Source: Competibacteraceae bacterium UBA6584
GTDB lineage: Bacteria; Pseudomonadota; Gammaproteobacteria; Competibacterales; Competibacteraceae
Direction of reading: 5' to 3'
Assembly (NCBI GenBank): GCA_002433805.1
Contig: DJIW01000093.1
Span: 1-13,262, forward strand
Length of the DNA stretch: 13,262 nt
The notes beneath the pieces are model-generated. The model did no database searches. It saw nothing but the letters and a program-made list of their open reading frames with translations, and was not told the DNA's origin. Position numbers and translations under genes: made by a program. Shown in pieces: positions 6,852-13,233 of this stretch (within the stretch, counting starts at the first letter, position 1; each line of letters opens with the position of its first letter).

Positions 6852-7304
6852 TCAGCGATCCGGTTTGCCGGCGACCTGTTGCCGGATGCCGGCGATTTCG
6901 GTCTTGAACCGGGCGAGCACGGCGCGGGTCTGGGCGACATCGCCGGCATCGCCAAATTTGTCGAGCAGCGCCGCCTGCTGGCGGATGCGGCCGATGGCGG
7001 CGGCGAGCGCCTTGGCTTCAGCCTCGCCGAGACCGCCCACTTTTTGCGGGAGCGCGACGAGCAAATCGCGGGCGGCAAAGGCTTCGGCGTGGACCCCGGC
7101 CAGCTTGCCGTCGGCGATGGCTCGGTCGATGGCCGCAACGCGCTGATCGGCGGCGGCCAGAATTGCCGCGCCGGTTGCCGGGATCGCGACCGGTTCATCA
7201 TGTCCGCGCCCGTGGCTGCCGGGGGCGCTCGGCTGGGCGTTGCCGATAGCGGCCGACAACAAGGCGACAGCGAGGGCAATCGCGGTAAAACTTCGCGGGT
7301 TCAT
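6852..7304 (-). CDS. Small exported helical protein of the metal-efflux operon
   Basis: A 150-aa protein. Residues 1-23 look like a Sec signal peptide (Met-Asn-Pro-Arg, then a hydrophobic run ending Gly-Asn-Ala). The mature protein starts with a His/Asp-containing stretch, Ser-His-Gly-Arg-Gly-His-Asp-Glu, and the rest is Ala-rich and predicted helical, with a pattern Val-His-Ala-Glu-Ala-Phe-Ala-Ala-Arg-Asp-Leu-Leu and, later, Lys-Phe-Gly-Asp-Ala-Gly-Asp. I recall similar small periplasmic helical proteins beside RND metal pumps but cannot name the family. I chose the ATG at 7304, directly before the signal peptide and with AAAGAGG upstream, over the longer frame to 7370. It sits between adaptor and pump genes (76 and 103 bp gaps), so a periplasmic metal-binding or accessory role is likely but inferred. 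Confidence 0.75.
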   Translation of the reverse strand: MNPRSFTAIALAVALLSAAIGNAQPSAPGSHGRGHDEPVAIPATGAAILAAADQRVAAIDRAIADGKLAGVHAEAFAARDLLVALPQKVGGLGEAEAKALAAAIGRIRQQAALLDKFGDAGDVAQTRAVLARFKTEIAGIRQQVAGKPDR

Positions 7305-7380
7305 AAGGGCCTCTTTAAGGGTGGGACGAAACCGGGGCGAGCGCGGTCGGGGGTTTTCGCGACCAGCCACGTTCGACGGG

Positions 7381-8601
7381 TTATTTGACAGGCAACCCCC
7401 CTTCCGTCACCGGCAGGGGCTTGGACATGCGCACCTGGTAGATTCCTTGCACGACGATCCGGTCATCAGCCTTTAGCGCGCCGTCATCGGTCAGTACCAG
7501 ACGGTCGCCAAGGCGTTCCAAAACCTGCACGGGGCGCGGGGTGAACTGTTCGCCGCCGGTCTTCACGTAGACCATGGGCTGGCCGTCCAGCTCGACCACG
7601 GCGGATTTGGGCACCGCGATCCCCGACACTTTGGCGCCGGTCTCGATGTAGACGCGCCCGAACATTCCGCCAAACAGCCTGCCCGCGCCGTTGGCCACGG
7701 CGAAGAGGACGGGCAGGGCGCGCGTCCGCTCGTCGATGGTCGCGCCGCGCGACACGATGCGAGCGGGAAAGGATTCGCCAGGAAACGCCTCCACGGTGAA
7801 GAACGCCCGTCGAGCGGCAAGAATCGCGGCGATGTCGTTCTCGAAAACGCTCGCCTCGACCAACAGCTCGGCGGTATCGACGATCTGGAACAGCGCCTTG
7901 TCGCGGCTGATGTTCTCGCCGATGGTGACGTGCGTCCGCGAAATCATGCCGTCCAGCGGCGCGCGGATTACCCGTCGCTTCTGGGCGAGCGCGCCCGTGG
8001 TCGAAGCGGCGTCGAGCAGCGCGACCTGCTCGGTATAGCCGTCGCGCTTGGCTTTGGCCACCTCCAGGGCGTTGCGGGCGGCGGTGATGTCTTTGTCCGT
8101 GGCGATCCCGGCCAGCTTGGCCAGGCGCTCGTGCTCGCGCTGGGCCAGCAGCAGGCTCGCCTCGGCTTGCCGCAAATCGCTGGTGGCGCGCGCGCGCTCG
8201 GTGGCGATTGTCACCAAGTCGGGCGCGGCGATCGATTCCTCGACCACGGCGATGATTTGATCCCGCTTCACCGCGTCGCCGAGCGCGGGAATCGCGTAGT
8301 CCTTGGTCGCGATCAGGCGGCCTTCCTGCGGTGAGGTGACGGTGGCCTCGCGCTCGGAGCGGATGAGGCTGCGGCCCAAAACCCGAAGGACGCGGGGAAC
8401 GGTTTCCGGGCGCGCGCGGCTCGTCTCGATCCGGGCCAGGAGCTGCGTCTCGATGGAGACGTAAAGGGGCGCGGTGGGTGATGCGGGCGCGGACGCCGCC
8501 AAACCCGCGCCGCTGTGATCTTCGCCCTCGTGGGCCTGGGCCGAGATCGCGACGGCCACCAAAACCGACGCGGCCCGCCGGCGAAGCGGGTGGCGGGTCA
8601 T
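7381..8601 (-). CDS. Periplasmic adaptor subunit (CzcB/CusB-type) of RND metal pump
   Basis: A 406-aa membrane-fusion protein. The N-terminus has a signal peptide ending Ile-Ser-Ala-Gln-Ala, then His-Glu-Gly-Glu-Asp-His-Ser, a potential metal-binding start to the mature chain. A barrel-sandwich (lipoyl-like) half-motif is at about residues 120-160, a long coiled-coil hairpin of charged Ala-rich helices at about 165-235, then the second half (Ala-Pro-Leu-Asp-Gly-Met-Ile-Ser, Gly-Glu-Asn-Ile) and beta-barrel and membrane-proximal domains. It links the inner-membrane pump to an outer-membrane channel. The true start is the ATG at 8601, which overlaps the stop of the preceding gene as ATGA, so translation is coupled; the longer open frame to 8820 is a shadow of the upstream gene. 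Metal specificity cannot be read from the sequence. Confidence 0.92.
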   Translation of the reverse strand: MTRHPLRRRAASVLVAVAISAQAHEGEDHSGAGLAASAPASPTAPLYVSIETQLLARIETSRARPETVPRVLRVLGRSLIRSEREATVTSPQEGRLIATKDYAIPALGDAVKRDQIIAVVEESIAAPDLVTIATERARATSDLRQAEASLLLAQREHERLAKLAGIATDKDITAARNALEVAKAKRDGYTEQVALLDAASTTGALAQKRRVIRAPLDGMISRTHVTIGENISRDKALFQIVDTAELLVEASVFENDIAAILAARRAFFTVEAFPGESFPARIVSRGATIDERTRALPVLFAVANGAGRLFGGMFGRVYIETGAKVSGIAVPKSAVVELDGQPMVYVKTGGEQFTPRPVQVLERLGDRLVLTDDGALKADDRIVVQGIYQVRMSKPLPVTEGGLPVK

Positions 8602-9257
8602 GGAGAAATGCTCTTGCGGGCGCTGGCCCGTCCCGCCGCGAAGGCGATCAGCACCGACAGGGCGCCGACAGCGACCCACGGCGCCGGAGGAAAAAATGAC
8701 GGTGGATCGCCGCGCCGCTTCGCGCCGCCGGGCGACGCGGCCGACTCGGGCGCGCGCGCCTGGAAGCCGGTCACGCCGATCAAATCGCTCTCCTCGCCCG
8801 CCGCCACATCGAACAGCCACGACATCGGCGCGGCGGTCTCGGCGGTTACGGTGGCGCTGTACGCCCCGACCGGACCGCCAAGTTTGGGCGCGAACGCGAC
8901 GGCGCTGCTCCGATCACCCTCGGACAGGGTCGCGCCGACGGTCGCCCCGACCACCGGGCGGTTGGTTTCGGCGGAGACCAGGTAGAGCGTCACTGCCACC
9001 GCTTCTCCTCGGGCGAAAGGGCGATATTTCAAAATGCCCTCGAACAGCGAGCCCGCGCCGCTCGCCGCCATCCGCGTTTCGCCCGACGCCGCGACCGCGA
9101 CGGGCTCGGGCGACCCGTGGTCTTCGCCTTCGTGGGCATCGGTTGCGAGGGGGGACGCGACGCTGAAGGCGAACAGTAGAATCGCGAGCGGCGGGGTTGC
9201 TCGTCGGGTCGAGCAGCACTTCACGGCCAGGGCGCGCGCAAAGAAACGGGCATTCAT
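8598..9257 (-). CDS. Exported, C-terminally anchored protein heading the metal-efflux operon
   Basis: A 219-aa protein I cannot assign to a named family. It has a long basic n-region and a hydrophobic run (about residues 22-40), consistent with a signal peptide, and a mature start near Asp-Ala-His-Glu-Gly-Glu-Asp-His-Gly, almost the same as in the adaptor next to it. Residues about 65-165 look beta-rich and Ig-like (Val-Thr-Leu-Tyr-Leu-Val, then Gly-Ala-Tyr-Ser-Ala-Thr-Val). A C-terminal hydrophobic segment (Trp-Val-Ala-Val-Gly-Ala-Leu-Ser-Val-Leu-Ile-Ala) followed by Arg/Lys residues would anchor it in the inner membrane facing the periplasm. The ATG at 9257 has GGAGAAGG just upstream. It overlaps the adaptor gene by 4 bp. 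A periplasmic metal-sensing or metal-loading role is a guess from position and the His motif. Confidence 0.75.
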   Translation of the reverse strand: MNARFFARALAVKCCSTRRATPPLAILLFAFSVASPLATDAHEGEDHGSPEPVAVAASGETRMAASGAGSLFEGILKYRPFARGEAVAVTLYLVSAETNRPVVGATVGATLSEGDRSSAVAFAPKLGGPVGAYSATVTAETAAPMSWLFDVAAGEESDLIGVTGFQARAPESAASPGGAKRRGDPPSFFPPAPWVAVGALSVLIAFAAGRASARKSISP

Positions 9258-9285
9258 CGGGCCTTCTCCACATCTGCGGCATGAC

Positions 9286-9298
9286 GGGTCTGTGACCC
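9286..9298. promoter_or_regulatory. GGGTC-TGT-GACCC inverted repeat before metal-efflux operon
   Basis: A perfect 5-bp inverted repeat with a 3-base centre lies 29-41 bp upstream of the first gene's ATG, between it and a possible promoter. It could be an operator or a small leader hairpin. No regulator is known for it, and repeats this short arise by chance in GC-rich DNA. Confidence 0.3.
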
Positions 9299-9316
9299 TT
9301 TGTCATCTTTGGAAGA

Positions 9317-9347
9317 ATTTTAGTTGCACGGCGAGGTCGGTCGACAA
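9317..9347 (-). promoter_or_regulatory. Possible sigma-70 promoter of metal-efflux operon
   Basis: On the minus strand TTGTCG (9347-9342) and TAAAAT (9322-9317) resemble -35 and -10 boxes, 60-90 bp upstream of the first ORF. The 19-base spacing is longer than the preferred 17, so support is modest. Confidence 0.3.
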
Positions 9348-9364
9348 GCGTGTAAACGTCACCC

Positions 9365-9389
9365 GAGCGCCGTTTTAACGGCCTCGCTC
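9365..9389. terminator. Inverted repeat, possible terminator of the GlxA-type regulator
   Basis: GAGCG-CCGTT-TT-AACGG-(CCT)-CGCTC forms a ten-pair stem with a three-base bulge. It lies 120-144 bp past the regulator's stop and before the metal-efflux promoter. There is no run of U after it, so rho-independent termination is uncertain. It could also be an operator. Confidence 0.35.
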
Positions 9390-9440
9390 GCGGCCTGGCG
9401 GGTGCGCGCCCACCCACCCGGTCACCTCGCTCTCCCCCGC

Positions 9441-9452
9441 GCCGCGCGCGGC
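9441..9452. repeat. 12-bp perfect palindrome GCCGCGCGCGGC
   Basis: A self-complementary 12-mer in the regulator's 3' flank. In DNA this rich in GC such palindromes are not rare. It is listed because it is one of three within 135 bp in this gap. Confidence 0.35.
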
Positions 9453-9487
9453 TTTCACGCGGCGCTCGGACAGCGCTCGCCGAAGGC

Positions 9488-9499
9488 GGGGCGCGCCCC
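9488..9499. repeat. 12-bp perfect palindrome GGGGCGCGCCCC
   Basis: A self-complementary 12-mer beginning 10 bp after the stop of the GlxA-family regulator. Its role is unknown; it could contribute to transcript-end folding. Confidence 0.35.
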
Positions 9500-9508
9500 A
9501 TCGCTTGC

Positions 9509-10531
9509 CTATGGGCGGGCGAAGTCGGGAATGCGAAAGCGCTTGCGGTAAGCCCCCGGAGCGAGGCCGGTGAGGCGCTTGAACAGGCGCCGGAAGAAAG
9601 CCGCATCTTCGTAACCGACGCGCCAGGCGATCTCGTCGATCGGGGCATCGGTCCGCTCGAGCCGGCGCTTGGCGTCTTCGACGCGCAGGCGCTGGACGTA
9701 GGCGATGGGCGCCAGGCCGGTCGCCGCCGCGAAGCGACGCTTGAAGGTACGCTCGGCGAGTTTCGAGCGCTCGACCATCGCCTCGACGGGATTGGCGACC
9801 GAAAAATGCGCGCTCAACCACTGCTGGGCGCCGCCGATCTCGGCATCGCCGTGCTCGCTTTCGCCTTGAAAAACGATGTAAGGCGCGAGTCCGTCCTGAT
9901 GCCATTGAAGGGCGAACAGGCGCGCCAGCTCTTGCGCGTCGGTCGCGCCGGCGTAGCGCGCGATCAGGTAAAGCACCATGTCGTGCCAGGTCGTCGACGC
10001 GCCTGAACTCACCAGCTCCTCGCGCCGCCCGGAGATGACCAGCACGCGCTCGGGATGGATTGTCACGGCCGGATAGATCGCCGCGAACGCCCGCGCGTAC
10101 ATGAAATGCACGGTGGCGTCGTGACCGTCGAACAGCCCGGTCTCGGCCAGCAGAAAGATCCCCGAGCAGGCGGAACAGAGCAACGCGCCGCGCCCGTGCA
10201 TCTTCCGCAGCCACTCGACCAAGCGCGGGTAGCGCCCCGTTTTCCAGCCCGCTGCGGGCAACAGCACCGAGGGGACGATCACGATGTCGGTCGTCTCGAG
10301 GGCGCCGATCGGGCGCTGGACCTCGATCGGGACGCCGCTCGCCAACGCCAAAGGCCCCGCCGCCTCGCCCGCGATATCGACATGAAACGGCGCGCGTGCG
10401 CCGGGCGAGCCCATGATCGCGGGCGCGTTCATCACGTCGAAAATGCCAGCGAGCGTGGAAACCACCGCGTCGGGTATCGCCACGAGGCTGACGTGACGGG
10501 GGTTCAATCCGGCGTGGGCACCTGGGATCAT
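9509..10531 (-). CDS. GlxA-family AraC-type transcriptional regulator
   Basis: A 340-aa regulator with two parts. Residues about 10-190 form a DJ-1/PfpI (class I glutamine-amidotransferase-like) domain, with a nucleophile-elbow-like segment Cys-Ser-Ala-Cys-Ser-Gly-Ile-Phe-Leu-Leu-Ala-Glu-Thr-Gly-Leu. Residues about 240-330 form an AraC DNA-binding domain with two helix-turn-helix units: Leu-Ala-Glu-Arg-Thr-Phe-Lys-Arg-Arg-Phe, and Ile-Ala-Trp-Arg-Val-Gly-Tyr-Glu-Asp-Ala-Ala-Phe-Phe-Arg-Arg-Leu-Phe. I chose the ATG at 10531 because GGAGGAG lies 6 bases upstream; the GTG at 10546 is fused to that ribosome site. Family members sense small molecules and activate neighbouring genes. It is divergent from the methyltransferase gene across 142 bp, so control of that gene is the natural guess; the ligand is unknown. 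Confidence 0.9.
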   Translation of the reverse strand: MIPGAHAGLNPRHVSLVAIPDAVVSTLAGIFDVMNAPAIMGSPGARAPFHVDIAGEAAGPLALASGVPIEVQRPIGALETTDIVIVPSVLLPAAGWKTGRYPRLVEWLRKMHGRGALLCSACSGIFLLAETGLFDGHDATVHFMYARAFAAIYPAVTIHPERVLVISGRREELVSSGASTTWHDMVLYLIARYAGATDAQELARLFALQWHQDGLAPYIVFQGESEHGDAEIGGAQQWLSAHFSVANPVEAMVERSKLAERTFKRRFAAATGLAPIAYVQRLRVEDAKRRLERTDAPIDEIAWRVGYEDAAFFRRLFKRLTGLAPGAYRKRFRIPDFARP

Positions 10532-10673
10532 GGCGCGCTCCTCCACAAAATTCGGGCATCCGGCCCACTATGGCACAAACGGACCGATCGAGGACGATTT
10601 CGGCTCTCCCGCGGAGTTGTCCCGGCGACGATCATGGGCGACACCGAACAACGGCAACGAGGAGCCAAAAGCG
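10532..10673. promoter_or_regulatory. Divergent control region, regulator / methyltransferase
   Basis: The 142 bp between the two divergent ATGs must hold the promoters of both genes. I see no strong -35/-10 pair. The ribosome sites GGAGGAG (10544-10538, minus) and GAGGAG (10659-10664, plus) fix both starts. A GlxA-type activator would be expected to bind here, but no clear direct-repeat operator stands out. Confidence 0.5.
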
Positions 10674-11741
10674 ATGAATACCCCCCCGATCGATCAAGCG
10701 AAAGTCGAATCGTTCGCCCTGCGCGCCATGGGCGATTTTGCCGCCGCTTACGGCGGTTTGATGGTCAGCCTCGGCGCCAAGCTGGGCCTCTACCGCGCCT
10801 TGGCGGGCGCAGGCCCGCTCGGTGCCCGCGAACTGGCGGCGCGCGCGGGCTGCGCGGAGCGCTACGTGCGCGAGTGGCTGAACGCGCAAGCCGCGAGCGG
10901 CTACATCGGCTACCACGCGATCAGCGACACCTACGAGCTTTCTCCCGAACACGCGCTGGTGCTGGCCGACGAAGACAGCCCGGCCTACATCCCCCACGCC
11001 TGGAACATTCCGCCGGCGCTGTGGCGCGCCGAAGACAAGGCGATCGAAGCCTTTCGCACCGGCGCGGGCATCGCCTGGGGCGACCACGAAGACCGGCTCC
11101 ATTGTGGGGTGGCGGCCTTCTACCGCAACAGCTATCGGAGCGAGCTGGTATCGCGTTGGTTGCCCGCCCTCGACGGCGTGGTGGAGCGCTTGGAGGCCGG
11201 CATCACCGTGGCCGACGTGGGTTGCGGCCACGGCCACTCGACCGCGCTGATGGCCCAAGCCTTCCCGCGTTCGCGGTTCTACGGCTTCGACGCGCACGCC
11301 CCCTCGATCGAAGCGGCGCGGCGCCATGCCGCCGAAGCGGGCGTCGCGCGGCGGGCGAGCTTCGACGTGGCCACCGCCGCAGACTACCTGGACCGGCGAT
11401 ACGGGCTGATTTGTTTCTTCGATTGCCTGCACGATCTGGGCGACCCCGTCGCCGCGCTGCGGCGCGCCGCCGAGACCCTCGCCCCCGGCGGCGCGGTGAT
11501 GCTGGTCGAGCCTTTCGCCAACGACCGGGTCGAAGACAACCTGTCGCTGGTCGGCCAGCTCTACTACGCCGGTTCGACCTTGCTGTGCTGCGCGCACGCG
11601 ATCTCGGAGGGCGGCTCGTACGCTCTCGGCGCGCAGGCCGGCGAGGCGCGCTTGGCCGAGGTATGCCGCAAGGCGGGGCTCGCGCGGGTCCGCCGCGCCG
11701 CCGAGACGCCCTTCAACCTGATTCTCGAAGTGCGGCCGTAA
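10674..11741 (+). CDS. SAM-dependent methyltransferase with winged-helix N-terminus
   Basis: A 355-aa class I methyltransferase. Residues about 30-95 form a winged-helix dimerisation domain (Leu-Gly-Ala-Lys-Leu-Gly-Leu-Tyr-Arg-Ala-Leu, Ala-Gly-Cys-Ala-Glu-Arg-Tyr-Val-Arg-Glu-Trp). The SAM-binding motif I is Asp181-Val-Gly-Cys-Gly-His-Gly-His-Ser-Thr, the acidic end of strand 2 is Tyr-Gly-Phe-Asp-Ala-His, and the motif IV region is Phe-Asp-Cys-Leu-His-Asp-Leu-Gly-Asp-Pro. The layout resembles the Mycobacterium Rv2258c type, whose natural substrates are unknown. The ATG at 10674 is preferred because GAGGAG lies 9 bases upstream; the frame also opens at 10530 without homology. It is cytoplasmic and probably acts on a small molecule. 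It is divergent from a GlxA-type regulator and 44 bp ahead of an exported haloperoxidase-like gene, likely one transcript. Confidence 0.88.
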   Translation: MNTPPIDQAKVESFALRAMGDFAAAYGGLMVSLGAKLGLYRALAGAGPLGARELAARAGCAERYVREWLNAQAASGYIGYHAISDTYELSPEHALVLADEDSPAYIPHAWNIPPALWRAEDKAIEAFRTGAGIAWGDHEDRLHCGVAAFYRNSYRSELVSRWLPALDGVVERLEAGITVADVGCGHGHSTALMAQAFPRSRFYGFDAHAPSIEAARRHAAEAGVARRASFDVATAADYLDRRYGLICFFDCLHDLGDPVAALRRAAETLAPGGAVMLVEPFANDRVEDNLSLVGQLYYAGSTLLCCAHAISEGGSYALGAQAGEARLAEVCRKAGLARVRRAAETPFNLILEVRP

Positions 11742-11771
11742 AGCGCGCTCGATTTCACATTTTCGATTTTT

Positions 11772-11777
11772 AAGGAG
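11772..11777 (+). promoter_or_regulatory. Ribosome binding site that decides the next start
   Basis: AAGGAG lies 8 bases before the ATG at 11786. The in-frame GTG at 11777 overlaps this site and so cannot be the start. Confidence 0.75.
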
Positions 11778-11785
11778 TGCTAACC

Positions 11786-13129
11786 ATGTTGCGCGCAATC
11801 TCTTCTTCTCGTTTCGATCTCCACGCGGTCGCTCGCGCCGTGGGACTGACCTTGCTGCTGGCCAGCGCCGGCGCGGCGGCGACCGACGTCGTGACAACCG
11901 CGGAACGCGGCCGCCCGCGCGACGGCGAGCCCGCTTGGTGCGGCGACCGTTGCGATCAGCTGGTGATCGATTGGAGCGCCACGGCCCACCAGGTCATCAA
12001 GGCCGCCGATGGCTACCAAGACCCGATGGCCGCTTCCCGTGCATTGGCGATAATGCATCTCGCCATGCACGACGCGGCGAACGCGGTCGAACCCCGCTAC
12101 GCGAGCTACGCGACCTCGGAGCGCGACGCGGCCGCCGATCCCGCCATCGCCGCCGGCGCGGCGGCGCACGAGGTGCTGGCGAACCTGTATCCCTCGCAGC
12201 AAGCGCTGTTGCGGGCGACCCTGGACCAGTCCTTGCTCGACGCCGGCGTCGGCCAAGACGTCGTCCGGGGGACGGCGCTGGGCCAGCGGGTCGCCGCCGA
12301 CATCCTCGCCCGCCGGGCCGACGATAACAGCGGCGGCCGCGAGACCTATGTGGAAGGGATCGCGCCCGGCGAGTACCGGTTTACACCCGGCTTCGATTTC
12401 ATCGCCGCGCCGCACTGGCGCGCGGTGCAGCCGTTCGCGCTCACCGCGCCCGATCAGTTTCGGGTGGCCGCGCCGCCGGCGCTGAACAGCCCGGCGTACG
12501 CGCGGGCGTTCAACGAGGTGAAGGGCGCGGGCGTCCTGGGCGACAGCGCCGATCGCACGCCGGACGAGACCTCCTACGCGGCGTTTTGGTACGAGTTCTC
12601 CGACATCGGCTGGAACCGCGTCGCGCGGGTCGTGGCGCGCCGGCACCGGCAGGACTTGTGGGATCGGGCGCGCCTGTTCGCCTTGCTCAACGCGGCGATG
12701 GCCGACGCCTACATCGCCGGCTGGGACTCGAAGATGCACTACAACTTCTGGCGGCCCGTGACGGCCATCCGCCTAGCCGAAAGCGACGGCAACCCCGCCA
12801 CCGCGCCCGACGCGAGCTGGACGCCCTTTCGGGTCACGCCGCCGATCCAGGACTACCCCTCGACTCACAGCGCGCTCGGCGCGGCCGCCGCGACGGTCCT
12901 GGCCCACGGCTTCGACCGCGACCGCGTGAGTTTCCGCGTCTCCTCGACCAGCGCCGATCCGGTGTCTCCGACGCGGGCGTTCAAAAGCTTCGGCGAGGCG
13001 GCCTTGGAAAACGCCGATTCGCGGGTTAAAGCCGGCTTGCACTTCCGTTTCTCCACCGACGCGGGACTCAAACTGGGATGGGATATCGGCGCTTTCGCCG
13101 TCGATCGATTCCTGAAGCCGTTGCCGTGA
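11786..13129 (+). CDS. Exported vanadium-haloperoxidase/PAP2-fold enzyme
   Basis: A 447-aa protein with a signal peptide (residues about 1-33, ending Ser-Ala-Gly-Ala-Ala-Ala), so it acts in the periplasm or outside. The oxyanion-binding pattern of the vanadium haloperoxidase/acid phosphatase superfamily is complete: Lys316-x6-Arg323-Pro; Pro-Ser359-Thr-His361-Ser; and Ser-Arg413-x5-His419, with Asp425 nearby. In true haloperoxidases the middle motif is usually Pro-Ser-Gly-His; here Gly is Thr, and the last His would be the vanadate-linked or phosphorylated residue. The sequence cannot settle whether it oxidises halide with vanadate or is a phosphatase. Length and the helical N-terminal half fit bacterial haloperoxidase-like proteins. 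It follows the methyltransferase by 44 bp with its own ribosome site. Confidence 0.88.
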   Translation: MLRAISSSRFDLHAVARAVGLTLLLASAGAAATDVVTTAERGRPRDGEPAWCGDRCDQLVIDWSATAHQVIKAADGYQDPMAASRALAIMHLAMHDAANAVEPRYASYATSERDAAADPAIAAGAAAHEVLANLYPSQQALLRATLDQSLLDAGVGQDVVRGTALGQRVAADILARRADDNSGGRETYVEGIAPGEYRFTPGFDFIAAPHWRAVQPFALTAPDQFRVAAPPALNSPAYARAFNEVKGAGVLGDSADRTPDETSYAAFWYEFSDIGWNRVARVVARRHRQDLWDRARLFALLNAAMADAYIAGWDSKMHYNFWRPVTAIRLAESDGNPATAPDASWTPFRVTPPIQDYPSTHSALGAAAATVLAHGFDRDRVSFRVSSTSADPVSPTRAFKSFGEAALENADSRVKAGLHFRFSTDAGLKLGWDIGAFAVDRFLKPLP

Positions 13130-13142
13130 TCGGATCGGCGGT

Positions 13143-13185
13143 CGCGAAGGTGTCCGCGCGCAATGTGCGCGGACATCCCTTCGCG
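13143..13185 (+). terminator. Long hairpin after the haloperoxidase-like gene
   Basis: CGCGAAGG-TGTCCGCGC pairs with GCGCGGACA-TCCCTTCGCG. This is a 17-bp stem with a two-base bulge and a loop of about 7 bases, starting 14 bp past the stop codon. The stem is very strong, but no U-run follows, so it may act as an mRNA 3' stabiliser or a bidirectional or factor-assisted terminator. Confidence 0.6.
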
Positions 13186-13211
13186 CTTCCCCCACTCCCT
13201 CGCACGGCCTT

Positions 13212-13233
13212 ACAGAAAGCGCTCGCTCTCTGT
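13212..13233. repeat. Imperfect palindrome at right edge
   Basis: ACAGA-A-AGCG-CT-CGCT-C-TCTGT is a near-perfect 22-bp palindrome with one mismatch pair. It follows the terminator hairpin and may belong to the control region of a gene beyond the window. No ORF is visible in the last 130 bases. Confidence 0.35.

Noticed and set aside
6749..7279. Pump frame stays open far upstream, suggesting a 1234-aa pump with a long N-terminal extension
   Set aside because: The extra residues are the other-frame shadow of the small exported protein gene plus a GC-rich gap. RND homology begins at the ATG at 6748.
8602..8820. Adaptor frame open upstream to 8820
   Set aside because: The extra part is shadow of the preceding gene. 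The signal peptide follows the ATG at 8601, which overlaps the previous stop.
10571..10584. TGGCAC-like -24 box in the divergent region
   Set aside because: The bases 10 nt further on are CC rather than the required GC, so it is not a sigma-54 promoter.
10055..11773. 572-aa open frame on the plus strand across the regulator and methyltransferase genes
   Set aside because: It is Arg-rich, low-complexity, and overlaps two clear genes in other frames.
10632..11897. 421-aa minus-strand frame opposite the methyltransferase
   Set aside because: Antisense shadow with biased composition and no recognisable motif or ribosome site.
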